From Maribacter antarcticus DSM 21422 (lineage in GTDB: Bacteria; Bacteroidota; Bacteroidia; Flavobacteriales; Flavobacteriaceae): 64,000 nt of DNA. The notes beneath the pieces are model-generated. The model was not told where the DNA came from, did no database searches, and worked only from the letters and a program-made list of their open reading frames with translations. The stretch spans positions 186,001-250,000 of the forward strand of contig NZ_JHZC01000006.1 in NCBI RefSeq assembly GCF_000621125.1. The letters are read 5' to 3'. A program made the position numbers and the translations under genes. Positions 37,568-47,256 of the stretch are shown here, one piece after another; position 1 is the first letter of the stretch, and each line of letters opens with the position of its first letter.

Positions 37568-38419
37568 TTACGGTTTTGTGGTAACTTTATTAAATTCAGA
37601 AATGTAGCTTTTTGATATAGGAATTGTTAGTTCCGAAACCTGATTTAGTTTTAAATTAAAACCCGATGATGTCCTTTTTGCAAGTTCAATATTGCTGGTA
37701 TTTACAATGAATGAACGATGACAGCGAATAATAGGAGTATTCATAAAAGTAGGTTCCAATTTTTTTATAGAGTTTCTTAATAAAGACTTTGATAGTACAC
37801 CATTTTCTAAAAAATTAACTTCTACATAATTATCGGCAGCTTGTATAAAAAGTAGATTTTCTGTTTTTAAAACTAATTTTACAATCTCGTTTTCGTCTTT
37901 AAGGGTAATATCTGGTAAAATTTTTTCCACCGATTTATTTGTAATATTTTCATTTTCTAAATTCTTGATCACATCTTTAATGTGAATGTAACTAACATAT
38001 AAGAAATAAGGTGGAAACATAATTAACACATAAGCCAAAAGGTTGTCAAACCAAACAGTTATAAGATTTCCTATAAAATCCTTATCTAAAACTTCAAAGA
38101 CAAACCAAATTGACGCAACAAAGACTGCTTCTAAAAGAAACCAGAAAAATAAGGAAATAACAGTAAACCTATTTATATTAAATAAAACCCTGATAACAAA
38201 TTGAGATAATAGCAACACAACAAAAGCTAAAGTCATTGCTATAAATAATTCAATAAATACGTCTTCTTTGGTAATCGATCCTTCGTAATATAAACCAAAA
38301 GGTTCAAAAAAGTTGAGAAATACAAAAGCTGTAAAAACAGTAAATGCAACAAGATAAAATTTTCTATTTGTAGAATTTAGGTCAATATCAGATTGTATGT
38401 ATTTTCTAATTCGTTTCAA
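37568..38419 (-). CDS. Membrane-bound LytTR-family transcriptional regulator
   Basis: 283 residues with four membrane helices in the first 160 (one region per FYLVAFTVFTAFVFLNFF and the following three), then a C-terminal LytTR DNA-binding domain (LLFIQAADNYVEVNF, IIRCHRSFIVNTSNI, FNLKLNQVSEL). There is no receiver domain, so it probably senses directly in the membrane. It lies 177 bp upstream of, and co-directional with, the RND efflux operon and is its likely regulator. Confidence 0.85.
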   Translation of the reverse strand: MKRIRKYIQSDIDLNSTNRKFYLVAFTVFTAFVFLNFFEPFGLYYEGSITKEDVFIELFIAMTLAFVVLLLSQFVIRVLFNINRFTVISLFFWFLLEAVFVASIWFVFEVLDKDFIGNLITVWFDNLLAYVLIMFPPYFLYVSYIHIKDVIKNLENENITNKSVEKILPDITLKDENEIVKLVLKTENLLFIQAADNYVEVNFLENGVLSKSLLRNSIKKLEPTFMNTPIIRCHRSFIVNTSNIELAKRTSSGFNLKLNQVSELTIPISKSYISEFNKVTTKP

Positions 38420-38644
38420 GTCAAGTTTTATTAATTGCTTTTTAGTTGCGTAAATGTATTATTATTTCTTAAGGTGTGGAAATTTTGCTGTTTTGCAAAT
38501 TTAGGATGTGAAGTGAATAATATTAAACTTATCTTGATTTTTCTATTCGGTAAAAAGCTTTTAAAGTTCGTTTACGTCATTTCTCCAGAGCCCATTATAG
38601 GTTTCCCTTTTAGCATCCCGAAGGATGCTATGCACTGAACACAT

Positions 38645-39616
38645 CTTAATTTTGATTCCCTATCTTTTAGGATATACATCAGAAAGAACAAAAGAGAGTA
38701 TTACGATTATCGTCTGGTGCAGTTTCTTTACAAAAACGGAGTTGTAGTGTCTGTTGTAAACCCACTATCGGTATAGCGTTTTATACAGATGAAATTGGCC
38801 AAGGTGAAAACGGACAAGAGCGATGTCAAGGCCATTTGTGAATACGCCATAATAAATGAAGTTCCTCTTTATACAGCTCTTACCGATATTCAAAGTAAAT
38901 GTTTACAGCTTTTTAGAGTACTTGATAGTTATCTAAAGAAACGAATACCAACCAAGAACAAGATGCATGGCGCAGCGGTACTAGGATTGCCTTCAAAGAT
39001 TGTCTACCGTTCTTTAAGACGAAACCGCAAGGATCTGGACAAAGTGATAGAGGGTATTGATGAGAAGCTCCTTTCTTTGGTAAAACAAGACCAACAACAT
39101 CCCTTGACCTCGCTTACCAGTATCCCTAGTACTGGAATCAGGACCGCTCTTTTTTTTATTGTTTGCACTGATGGTTTTAAGAAGTTCCAAACGGCATCTC
39201 AGCTATGCAGTTATGTTGGCATCACACCTACGATAAGGAAATCGGGCAGTAGGGTCAGAGGTGGTAGTCGAATAAGTAAAGTTGGAAATAGAAAGCTGAG
39301 GAAGCTACTATTCTTGTGTTTATTTAATGCCTGTAAGCACAACAAGGCCTGCAAAGATGTATATGAGGGTATCGTGAATAAGGGCAAGAGTAAAAAGTAG
39401 GCCTTGATTGCCGTTTCAAACAAACTGTTCAAACAAAGCTTTGTTATAGCCAGATCGGGTGGGCCTTACGATGAAACCTACGTTTCTGTTTTAAGGAAAA
39501 AGTAATTGAAAATCATCAATAAAAAAGCCCAAAGAATCATTAAAGAGAATCTGTGGGCCTATAGTACTAGTGTCTTGAATCAATGAAAAAAAGAGTTGTT
39601 TTCTACCTCAGTTCTT
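38645..39616 (+). mobile_element. IS110-family element, copy 3 (internally deleted)
   Basis: Both ends match the other copies (CTTAA...TGATTCCCT; ACCTCAGTTCTT). About 320 bp are missing, from within the candidate bridge RNA (after AACAAAAGAGAG) to codon ~70 of the transposase. The flanks GAACACAT and TTGTTGCCC read like the right terminus of an intergenic element. It sits 13 bp from the stop codon of the next minus-strand gene. Confidence 0.82.
38699..39505 (+). pseudogene. IS110 transposase, truncated and with two stops
   Basis: Starts inside the protein (DYRLVQFLYKNG) because of the deletion, which removes the first catalytic Asp and the Glu motif. A stop replaces the codon before RFIQMKLAK (about 38776), and a second (TAG) follows KGKSKK at 39398; the frame then continues to VSVLRKK. 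The middle part with the helix-hairpin-helix-like region and serine region (SGSRVRGGSRISK) is open. Confidence 0.85.
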
Positions 39617-39629
39617 TGTTGCCCAATGG

Positions 39630-41339
39630 TTATCTTTTATAAACGGAAAGACCTTCTTTGATAGTTTCTAAGACAACGATATCTTTAATGTCTTCTTCTG
39701 CAACTTTTAAAGGGTTTTTATCTAGAATAACTAAATCTGCTAATTTCCCATTTTCTATAGTTCCTTTGTTATTTTCTTCAAAATGTTGATACGCTGACCA
39801 GTCTGTAATTCCCTTTAAGGCTTCATAAGGAGTTAATTTTTCTCCTGCCCCAATCAATTTACCGGATCTAGATTTACGTTCAACTGAAATACCAACCATT
39901 CTCATTAAGTTGGGTAAAGCAACAGGGGCATCTGTATGAATTGTTAATCTTAATCCTTTATTTAATGCAGTTCTGGTAGGGCTTATTTTATTTCCGAGCT
40001 CCTCTCCAATTATTTCCTTATGCCAGTCTCCCCAATAAAATGTATGTAAAGGAAATAAAGACACAATAATATCTAATTCTTTATATGAATCTAGTTGGTC
40101 TTCTCTAACATATTGTCCATGAATCAAAACATTCCTTCTATCTTTCTGATCAAACTCACTTGATACCTTGCGTATTGTTCTAATCATTTGATCCATAGCC
40201 GCATCACCGTTTGCATGGGTTTGCACTTGCCAATTATTTGCAAAAGCTTTTCTATATAATGATTCAAGACGACTATCTTGAGGTATTGCAGGATAGCCTA
40301 AATAACCTTTTTTAGCACCATCTGGGGGTAATATGTATGGCTGCGTCCTCCATGCGGTTCTTCCTTGTGGCGAACCGTCTAAAGTTAGTTTCATACCACC
40401 AATACGATATTTTTTATTATACGTTTTAGAATTCCATTTTGTATTCATAAGAGTATCTACAAACATATAATCTACATAACTTACGACGTCAATTTTTAGT
40501 TTGTTTTCTTCTGCTTTAACAGCTAAGAATGCATGATTCTCGAGCATTGCCCTTCCTTCTTGTGCTGTTGTATACCCAAAAGATAAAGCCATATCTTGTC
40601 CAGATTCGAAAAATGTTTCTGAGGCCTCTTTAGTTTGTGGCGTTAAAGCTTTTGCATAATATGGGATTGCAGCAAGTTCTTCTAAAACACCATTAGGTTC
40701 ATTTCCGTTTTCTCTTCTAATAATACCTCCTTCAGGATTTTTTGTTTCAGAAGTAATATTTAAAAGCTCTAAACCTTTAGAATTTACAACTGCAAAATGT
40801 CCCGAAATATGTATAATCATTATTGGGAATTCAGTCGTTACTTCATCAAGATCATACTTAGTTGGAAAACGTTTTTCTTCAAGCACACTATCATCAAATC
40901 CGGCACCAAAAATCCATCCTGTTAAGGCACGATTTTCGGGTGTATTCCACTTTTTTAATATTTTAATAATCGCAGCGATATTATTAGCACCAGCATCTGG
41001 TGGTGGTAATATTTGTGCTCCAATAGCTTGTGATGAGAAGTTTGAAAAATGCGCATGAGCATCTATAAAACCTGGTAACATTGTTTTTCCCTTCAAATCT
41101 TTCAAATTATGATTTTCCCCAGCAAAAAGCAAAGCTTCATTTTTAGTACCTACAAATTTAATTTTCCCATTGTTAATCACAATGGCTTCAGCATAAGTAG
41201 GAGAGTCACCTGCCATAGTAATAATATCTCCGCCACTGTAAACGGTTGCAGAATTTAATTGGTCTGCTCTTTTATTCTGCTTGCATGAAAAAACTACAAG
41301 AATTCCAATAAGTAAAGTTAAATTTTGAACAATCTTCAT
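39630..41339 (-). CDS. Lipoprotein amidohydrolase (YtcJ-like, Amidohydro_3)
   Basis: 569 residues with a lipoprotein signal (ILVVFSCKQN). Features: MLPGFIDAHAHFSN with the metal-binding HxH, FGYTTAQEGRA, QTHANGDAAMDQ (third His), VLIHGQYV, and LTIHTDAPVA for the final Asp ligand; the C-terminal IENGKLADLVILDKNP closes the beta-sandwich. The YtcJ branch hydrolyses amide or carbamate bonds of diverse metabolites. It lies between the deleted IS110 copy and an intergenic element. Confidence 0.87.
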   Translation of the reverse strand: MKIVQNLTLLIGILVVFSCKQNKRADQLNSATVYSGGDIITMAGDSPTYAEAIVINNGKIKFVGTKNEALLFAGENHNLKDLKGKTMLPGFIDAHAHFSNFSSQAIGAQILPPPDAGANNIAAIIKILKKWNTPENRALTGWIFGAGFDDSVLEEKRFPTKYDLDEVTTEFPIMIIHISGHFAVVNSKGLELLNITSETKNPEGGIIRRENGNEPNGVLEELAAIPYYAKALTPQTKEASETFFESGQDMALSFGYTTAQEGRAMLENHAFLAVKAEENKLKIDVVSYVDYMFVDTLMNTKWNSKTYNKKYRIGGMKLTLDGSPQGRTAWRTQPYILPPDGAKKGYLGYPAIPQDSRLESLYRKAFANNWQVQTHANGDAAMDQMIRTIRKVSSEFDQKDRRNVLIHGQYVREDQLDSYKELDIIVSLFPLHTFYWGDWHKEIIGEELGNKISPTRTALNKGLRLTIHTDAPVALPNLMRMVGISVERKSRSGKLIGAGEKLTPYEALKGITDWSAYQHFEENNKGTIENGKLADLVILDKNPLKVAEEDIKDIVVLETIKEGLSVYKR

Positions 41340-41357
41340 TTTCTATATCTTAATTGT

Positions 41358-41493
41358 GACTACCGTATTCGTGTATGATTTCATTTTAATTTAGAACTAA
41401 GATAATAAATAATAGGTTCTCTTTAGGATTTCCAAAAAAATCCTCGAGAGACTCTTAAACGACTCAGCAAAATGAATTAAACGCGTTGTTGGC
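41358..41493 (+). repeat. Intergenic palindromic element (single copy type)
   Basis: Starts CTACCGTATTCGTGTATG and ends AAACGCGTTGTTGGC. It has the stem-like GGATTTCC/GGTTCTC region in its centre. The left end is 18 bp from the amidohydrolase start codon, the right end 5 bp from the stop codon of the next gene. Confidence 0.6.
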
Positions 41494-41498
41494 CGTAG

Positions 41499-42600
41499 TT
41501 ATTTCCGTTCGAGTGTTTCCATCAATCCGAAACATAGTTTGTCGATATTCCCCATATTTAGGCTGAATGCCGAAACGTTCGATAGTAAAATAATTTCGTT
41601 TTTATTGGTCGTGTCAATTGATAAAGATGAAGTGTAACCTCCAGTCACTCCATTGTGCCAAACCCAATTTTCTCCCGATTGCTTTTTGATTATGAGCCAA
41701 CCAAGTCCAATATCCATATGCTCGTTTACGGTCGATGTTTTTGCTCTAGTCAATAGGAGTTCCTTGTTTTCATTATTATATTGTGCAATGGCGAATTTTG
41801 AAACAGCTTCTGCAGACGATAAAATTACACCTGCACCTGCTAAAATCCCTAAATCCCAGTACGGCACAATTATGCCTTCGGGATTTTGACCTGTTACGAG
41901 GAATGGTTTTATTTGGTTTTTTTCCGTTGTTGTTTTGGTCATTATGAATGTAGTAAATATATTTTCTTGTAACAGTTCTTGATAGGTTTTATTGGCTGTC
42001 TGTGATAATGTGTATCCTAAAAGACCTGCTCCTAAATTTGAATAATCATATTTATTGTCCGTCTTTTTCGAAAGTTCGAGTTCTTCGGTCAAGTATTTTT
42101 TAACTCCTTTTAGTCATATTTTTCAGGGGGTTGTCTGGATTGACCAAAATTTAAATTCAGATTTGTCGGCAACCTTAGAAGTCCTGAAGTATGATTTGCT
42201 AACTCCCTACATTTGATTTCTTGATTACCTTTGAATTGAAATTTTAGATATTGGTTACTATTTTCATCAAGTCCGAGTTCGTTTTCTATGACAAAACCTG
42301 CAAGTAGGGTTGAAGTGAAAACTTTTGAAATTGAACCAATTTTAAAGTTTTTGTTTTCAATATTCCTAATCGAATCATTCATCCTTTTTATTCCATAAAA
42401 TCGAGCAACTCCATTTTCAATAATCGCAATTGAGATTTGGGTGTTATTTGGAAATACCTTTTCATTTGCAAATATCAAGTCCAATTATTCTTTTGTGATT
42501 TTACTCTTTTCAAAATCCTGATTGTCCGTTGCAACACTTATTTGCCCGTTTCCACAACTTGTGAGTAAAATCGAAATAATCAATAGAATAATTTTTTCAT
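41499..42600 (-). pseudogene. Serine hydrolase (class C beta-lactamase family), broken
   Basis: The minus strand from ATG 42600 reads a lipoprotein leader in a shifted frame (LLIISILLTSCGNG), a TAA just before LDLIFANEK (42484), an open stretch with the SxxK motif S-I-S-K in GSISKVFTSTL, another stop plus frameshift near 42105, then YSNLGAGLLGYTL (YxN) and WHNGVTGGYTS (third box) to TAG at 41499. At least four lesions make it non-functional. It is distinct from the intact 8029 gene but of the same superfamily. Confidence 0.82.
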
Positions 42601-42628
42601 AGAATGATTGATGTTTGTCTTAATTACT

Positions 42629-42781
42629 TGCAACGGCAACTTATATGGCAAGTAGGGCAGTTCAAAATGGATAACCTTTCGGGTTTACAATTAGCCAAAT
42701 CAATGTTTTTGCGGTCTCCGCTAATAGCACTCAACTTTCGTAAACCACCGAACGTTCTATTTGCTATATACAGTGTTACAA
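42629..42781 (+). repeat. Intergenic palindromic element, family D copy 2
   Basis: Starts TGCAACGGCAACTTATATGG and ends TATATACAGTGTTACA. The left end lies 28 bp from the pseudogene start, the right end 7 bp from the next stop codon. Internally GGTTTAC/GTAAACC can pair. Confidence 0.6.
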
Positions 42782-42788
42782 CTAGCTT

Positions 42789-43406
42789 TTAATCACAATC
42801 TGCATTACAGAATTTGTAGTTAAAACTGTTTAAGTCACCAATATAAGATCCTATAATTCGGTTATTTTCTACGGTTTCAATTATATAATTTAATTTTAAT
42901 ACCACTTGGCCAAGTAATAATTCTATTTGAGCATTATCAATTCTAATTTCACTATTTGATGAATATGAATTAGCTACACTGTTTAAAGACGTCAAATTAT
43001 TATTACGATCAAAAATCATTTGATTACTTATTGAGATTACAAAATCATTGTCTTCTACATTTCTGTTGTAGGTATATATTCCTGAACGTAACTCACTTTT
43101 ACTTTTTGCAAAAGAAATCTGTACTTCGGTTGTAGGATTAATTACGTAATCCCAAGGCGAACCACAGCAGGATTGCGTTAATTCATTTCCAATCTCAGAA
43201 TCAGTGAGAATAACATTAAATTCAGAAATATTTTCTGGCTCAAAAGCATTAGATGTTCCAAATCCCACTCCTGTGCTTTCAATTCTGTAACTATTATTGA
43301 GTTTGAATTCAAAAATATTTTCATTTTCATTGTCCTCTTTACCACAGGACATAAATGCCACTAAAATTGCTACTCCTAAAAGGTACTTTATTATTTTTAT
43401 ATACAT
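42789..43406 (-). CDS. Lipoprotein of unknown function
   Basis: 205 residues; lipoprotein signal with LVAFMSCGKED, acidic linker, then a beta-rich domain (EVQISFAKSKSEL, SGIYTYNRN, IELLLGQVVLKLNYIIE) ending with Cys-containing KFCNADCD. Two further Cys occur in SCCGSP. Surface or periplasmic; no family recognised. It follows the Fe(III) ABC genes by 16 bp, so it may be co-transcribed with them. Confidence 0.6.
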   Translation of the reverse strand: MYIKIIKYLLGVAILVAFMSCGKEDNENENIFEFKLNNSYRIESTGVGFGTSNAFEPENISEFNVILTDSEIGNELTQSCCGSPWDYVINPTTEVQISFAKSKSELRSGIYTYNRNVEDNDFVISISNQMIFDRNNNLTSLNSVANSYSSNSEIRIDNAQIELLLGQVVLKLNYIIETVENNRIIGSYIGDLNSFNYKFCNADCD

Positions 43407-43422
43407 TATTCTCGACTAGTTT

Positions 43423-44181
43423 TTATTTCTGGAATAGTTTTAAAACACCTTCCATATTTGCCTTTAATTCGGACATAATATTAGCGATTTCTTCATTTTC
43501 AGTACTTTTTGATAATTCAGATATAGGACTGTGTTGTACTATTTTTCCGTTTCTCAAGAAAATAATTTCGTCTGCTATATCGATTGCATCTGAGAGGTCA
43601 TGAGTGATAAATATCATCGAGGTATTAAGTGTGTTTACAATACCTTTTATTTCTTTGCGTAATTCAGATCTTAAACCGATATCTAGACTACTAAATGGCT
43701 CGTCAAGTAAAAGTAATTTGGGCTCAATGGCCAGTGTCCTGGCTAAAGCGACTCTCTGCTCTTGACCACCACTTAATTGCGAAGGATAGGACTTGTTATA
43801 GCCTTCCATTTTTACCAACTTAAGCAAGTTGTTTATCATTTTACTTTTATTATCTTTAATACCATAGGCTATGTTTTGTTCAACGGTAAGGTGGGGGAAT
43901 AATGCAAAGTCTTGAAAAACGAAGCCTATATTTCGCAATTGAGGCTTTACTATTTTGATGTTATCACTGACTATAGATTGTGCTATTTTTATTTCGCCTT
44001 CTTCTGGTCTTTCTAGACCTGCGATAAGTCTAAGTAAGGTAGATTTCCCACTTCCACTTTCACCTACAATTGCACATATTTTGCCGCACTCCATGTTGTA
44101 GTTAAAATCAGACAAGACCTTTACCTTTCCATCATAAGACTTAGAAAGCTTACTAATTTCTAAAATAGAATTCATGACCAT
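43423..44181 (-). CDS. Fe(III) ABC transporter ATP-binding protein (FbpC-like)
   Basis: 252 residues. Walker A GESGSGKST near residue 39, Q-loop GFVFQDFALFPHLTVEQNIAYG, signature LSGGQEQRVALAR, Walker B LLLLDEPFSSLD and switch His ITHDLSDA. The pattern is that of iron/thiamine/sulfate-type importers. An alternative ATG two codons downstream is equally possible. The permease gene ends 13 bp upstream. Confidence 0.88.
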   Translation of the reverse strand: MVMNSILEISKLSKSYDGKVKVLSDFNYNMECGKICAIVGESGSGKSTLLRLIAGLERPEEGEIKIAQSIVSDNIKIVKPQLRNIGFVFQDFALFPHLTVEQNIAYGIKDNKSKMINNLLKLVKMEGYNKSYPSQLSGGQEQRVALARTLAIEPKLLLLDEPFSSLDIGLRSELRKEIKGIVNTLNTSMIFITHDLSDAIDIADEIIFLRNGKIVQHSPISELSKSTENEEIANIMSELKANMEGVLKLFQK

Positions 44182-44194
44182 AAAATATCGATAT

Positions 44195-45847
44195 TTATCT
44201 TTTTATTTGATCTCTTTTTATTTGATCTCTTTTTTGCAAATAGCTAACGAATGCCATGGATATTGTAATCGTAAAGATCAACATTAATGCTGGTATGGCT
44301 GCTTCTGCAACACGTTCGTCATTAGCATACTCATAGGCTTTTACGGCCAATGTTTGTACATTATAGGGTTTCAGGATTAGCGTTAATGGCAGCTCTTTTA
44401 GTACGTCAATAAAAACCAATATTCCTGATGTTAGTAAAGCAGTTCTCAATAAAGGCAATTCGATATTGAATAGTGTTTTTATCTTGCCCGCATGTAGTAG
44501 GTAAGAAGCTTCAGAGATGTTTTTTCCCACCTTTAAAGAGTTAGCCTCTAATGGATGAAATACCACTGCTAAAAATCGAAAAACATAAGCATATATTAAG
44601 ACAACACTACTGCTGTAAAATATAAATCCGATTTCCATGCTGAATACATCATCAAAAAAAGTGATAAAAGACTGGCTGCTTCTTATGACTCCTATTCCTA
44701 TAATAGCTCCTGGTATCACATAGCCAATAGTTGCGATTTTCTTAAAAAAATGGAGACTCTTTAAATGATTCCATCTTGAAAAATAGATCAAAGCCAGTGA
44801 GGTAAGGATTATAATACCCGTAGTAACCAATGCGATAGCAAAGCTTTGACCCGCTATCTGTAGCAATTCAATGTTCAATGTTTTTTGATACGTGAGTGTA
44901 GCCCAGTAAAAAAGCTGTCCTAAGGGTAATAAGAGACCAAATAGAATAGGAATACCAACTATCATCCAGACTAAAAGCCGCTTACTGCCTTTTAGATCAA
45001 TTCTATCCGTCGACTTTAGCTGGTCAGTACTACCTTTTACCGCATAAGATTTATTTCCTCTTTGCCACTTTAACAGCCCATTGATAATGACAACCATTAC
45101 GATCAATAATGCGGATAGATACACCGCTGATTGAAGGTCTTCAAGCATCGTCCATGTTCTAAATATTCCCGTTGTAAAGGTATTGATTCCGTAATATTTA
45201 GCGGCTCCATAATCATTTAGTACTTCCATAAATACTAAAAATAATCCACTAATAATTGCGGGTGATGCTAAAGGAAAAGCCACTGACTTTAGATAGCGCC
45301 AGTTTGATGCTCCTAACAGGTCACTGGACTCACGAATACTGCGTGGAATAGATGAAAACATAGCCAAACTACTAGCATATACATAAGGGAAAAGAGAAAA
45401 GCTCAATACCCATATCAATCCATAGATGTTCATCAACTCTATTTTTTGAATAGAAAACCCAATGGTTTGTAAACACCCGATTAGCGTACCACCGTTGCCT
45501 AGTAAGCCAACATACGCATAGGCTACTATATAGGATGGAATTGCCATTGGCAGAAAGAGTAACCATTTAAATACTGATCTGAGAGGAAAATTATAATTGG
45601 ATATAACCCAGGCTGAAGAAGTGCCAACTAGCGTCGTTAGTATGCCAGTACCTATCAAGAGTACAATAGAATTTTGGATATACTGTAATAGAAAATAGTT
45701 CACAATATGTTCCCACATATTACCAACTCCATCAAACAAATAAACAGTGATGGTTAAAATAGGTATCGCAACAAAAAAGCCAATGGCCGCTGTAAACAAC
45801 GACCATTGGTTAAAATCTCTTCGTATTCTATTTAATTTATTGAGCAT
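44195..45847 (-). CDS. Fe(III) ABC transporter permease (FbpB-like, double EAA domains)
   Basis: 550 residues with about twelve membrane helices in two homologous halves, each with a BPD_transp_1 domain and an EAA-type loop (ESSDLLGASNWRYLKSVAFPLASPA; SEASYLLHAGKIKTLFNIELPLLRTA). This fused form is typical of iron permeases. The C-terminal tail KRDQIKRDQIKR is a direct product of a 15-bp tandem duplication. The gene overlaps the substrate-binding protein gene by 11 bp. Confidence 0.9.
   Translation of the reverse strand: MLNKLNRIRRDFNQWSLFTAAIGFFVAIPILTITVYLFDGVGNMWEHIVNYFLLQYIQNSIVLLIGTGILTTLVGTSSAWVISNYNFPLRSVFKWLLFLPMAIPSYIVAYAYVGLLGNGGTLIGCLQTIGFSIQKIELMNIYGLIWVLSFSLFPYVYASSLAMFSSIPRSIRESSDLLGASNWRYLKSVAFPLASPAIISGLFLVFMEVLNDYGAAKYYGINTFTTGIFRTWTMLEDLQSAVYLSALLIVMVVIINGLLKWQRGNKSYAVKGSTDQLKSTDRIDLKGSKRLLVWMIVGIPILFGLLLPLGQLFYWATLTYQKTLNIELLQIAGQSFAIALVTTGIIILTSLALIYFSRWNHLKSLHFFKKIATIGYVIPGAIIGIGVIRSSQSFITFFDDVFSMEIGFIFYSSSVVLIYAYVFRFLAVVFHPLEANSLKVGKNISEASYLLHAGKIKTLFNIELPLLRTALLTSGILVFIDVLKELPLTLILKPYNVQTLAVKAYEYANDERVAEAAIPALMLIFTITISMAFVSYLQKRDQIKRDQIKR
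44198..44227. repeat. 15-bp tandem duplication at the end of the permease gene
   Basis: The unit TCTTTTTATTTGATC occurs twice in tandem and continues partly, duplicating the peptide KRDQI at the permease C-terminus without breaking the frame. Confidence 0.8.
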
Positions 45848-46895
45848 TTGGCCCTTTATCCCATGCTACTTCATCAAAAGTTATTACTGCAGCCTTATTC
45901 AATTCTCCCAGTTTGGTTAAGGACAGGTGATCTTCCTTAAAATCACCCCAAGACCTTAATAATTCTGACGTACTGGCTGAAGCGTTTACGGGATACTCAT
46001 AATTAGTTTTTGCAAATATTTCTTGCACTTCTTTGCTTACTAAGTACTCCATAAATTTAATGGCATTGGCTTTATTAGGTGCATGTTTAGTAACACCAAT
46101 TCCGCTTATGTTAATATGTGTACCTCTGTCGTTTTGGTTAGGGAAAAAGAGTCCGACTGCGTTCGCAGCATTTACCTCAACGGGATCTTTTGAATTAAGT
46201 AGTTTACCGATGTAGTAGGTGTTCACAACGGCAAGGTCACCTTCTCCTGCTAATATAGCTTTGATTTGATCTCGGTCATTCCCTTTGGGCACTCGAGCAA
46301 AATTTGTAACCAGACCTTCCGCCCACGTTTTTGCCTCTGCCTTGCCATTATTAGCAATGATAGAAGCAAGTAATGACTGATTGTAGATGTTGCTAGAGGC
46401 ACGAATTAATATCTTGTTTTCCCACTTAGATTCAGTTAATGCTTCATAAGTAGTTAATTCTTCAGGTTTTACTCTTTCTTTTGAATACGCTATGATACGT
46501 GCACGCTTGGTCAATCCGAACCATTTATTTTCTTGATCTTTTAAGTAACTAGGTATAGTAGAATCAAGTACTTTTGAATCTACGGATTGTAATAATCCTT
46601 TGTTTTTAGCTCTCACGAGTCTTCCCGCATCTACCGTAAGTAATAAGTCTGCAGGGGTTTGTTCACCTTCACTTTCTAGTTTCTGTATAAGTTCGTCAGC
46701 ACTTGCTTTTACAACATTAATTTTTATCCCAGTCTCTTGTTCAAACTTTTCGAAAATGACTTTGTCGCTGTCATAATGTCTATGCGTATAAAGTGTGATT
46801 TCTTGTTTTTGGACTTGTTCTGTTTTCTCCTTGCTATTCTTACAAGAGAACATTAGAGATACTGTGAATAAAAGTAGAATTGAATATTTTAACAT
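45837..46895 (-). CDS. Fe(III) ABC transporter substrate-binding lipoprotein (FbpA-like)
   Basis: 352 residues with a lipoprotein signal (VSLMFSCKNS). The fold begins ITLYTHRHYDSDKVIFEKFEQETG, then LLTVDAGRLVRAKNKGLLQ and LTKRARIIAYS, matching FbpA/FutA ferric-binding proteins; the paired Tyr ligands late in the protein lie in VNTYYIGK. It delivers ferric iron to the permease encoded downstream. An AT-rich palindrome overlaps the promoter. Confidence 0.88.
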   Translation of the reverse strand: MLKYSILLLFTVSLMFSCKNSKEKTEQVQKQEITLYTHRHYDSDKVIFEKFEQETGIKINVVKASADELIQKLESEGEQTPADLLLTVDAGRLVRAKNKGLLQSVDSKVLDSTIPSYLKDQENKWFGLTKRARIIAYSKERVKPEELTTYEALTESKWENKILIRASSNIYNQSLLASIIANNGKAEAKTWAEGLVTNFARVPKGNDRDQIKAILAGEGDLAVVNTYYIGKLLNSKDPVEVNAANAVGLFFPNQNDRGTHINISGIGVTKHAPNKANAIKFMEYLVSKEVQEIFAKTNYEYPVNASASTSELLRSWGDFKEDHLSLTKLGELNKAAVITFDEVAWDKGPNAQ

Positions 46896-46929
46896 TTTAT
46901 TTTTTTAAATTTATATCTTATTAGAGCAG

Positions 46930-46937
46930 CAAAAATA
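46930..46937 (-). promoter_or_regulatory. Candidate -7 box of the iron transporter operon
   Basis: TATTTTTG on the minus strand fits TAnnTTTG and lies 34 bp before the FbpA-like start codon. Confidence 0.4.
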
Positions 46938-46940
46938 GGT

Positions 46941-46961
46941 TATTTATATTGATTATAAATA
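46941..46961. promoter_or_regulatory. Candidate iron-regulator operator (perfect 8-bp inverted repeat)
   Basis: TATTTATA and TATAAATA separated by 5 bp form a perfect 21-bp palindrome just upstream of the -7 box of the Fe(III) transporter. Size and AT-richness are like Fur/DtxR-type operators. No second copy was recognised, so the regulator is unknown. Confidence 0.4.
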
Positions 46962-46985
46962 GTTTAACTAGATAATTTTGCTTGT

Positions 46986-47180
46986 TGAGAAGGGTCTTGT
47001 GTATGAAACGTAGCGTAGAAAAAGACCCTAACTTTTCAGTTTAACACAGAGCCGAATTTTTATATTTTGTTTTTAACTTATTCATTTTAAAAGCCAAATT
47101 AAAAATTTGGCGGTCTTTGTAAATAAGCTCGAACCTTTCGGTTTATCACTTACTCGCTATTTTTTTAATACGTTGTTGGC
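46986..47180 (+). repeat. Intergenic palindromic element, family F copy 1
   Basis: Shares TCTTGTGTATGAAACGTAGCG-type left arm, AACTTTTC, a CCGATTTTT centre, and TTTAATACGTTGTTGGC right end with the element at 55711, in the same orientation. It carries a CCAAATTAAAAATTTGG inner palindrome (6-bp stem). Confidence 0.75.
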
Positions 47181-47256
47181 AATAGTTTCAAATATTTCTA
47201 TTTTTTTTCAACTTCTTTTTATTGCTCTTTGCAAGTAACTTTGATGCCTATTGGTT

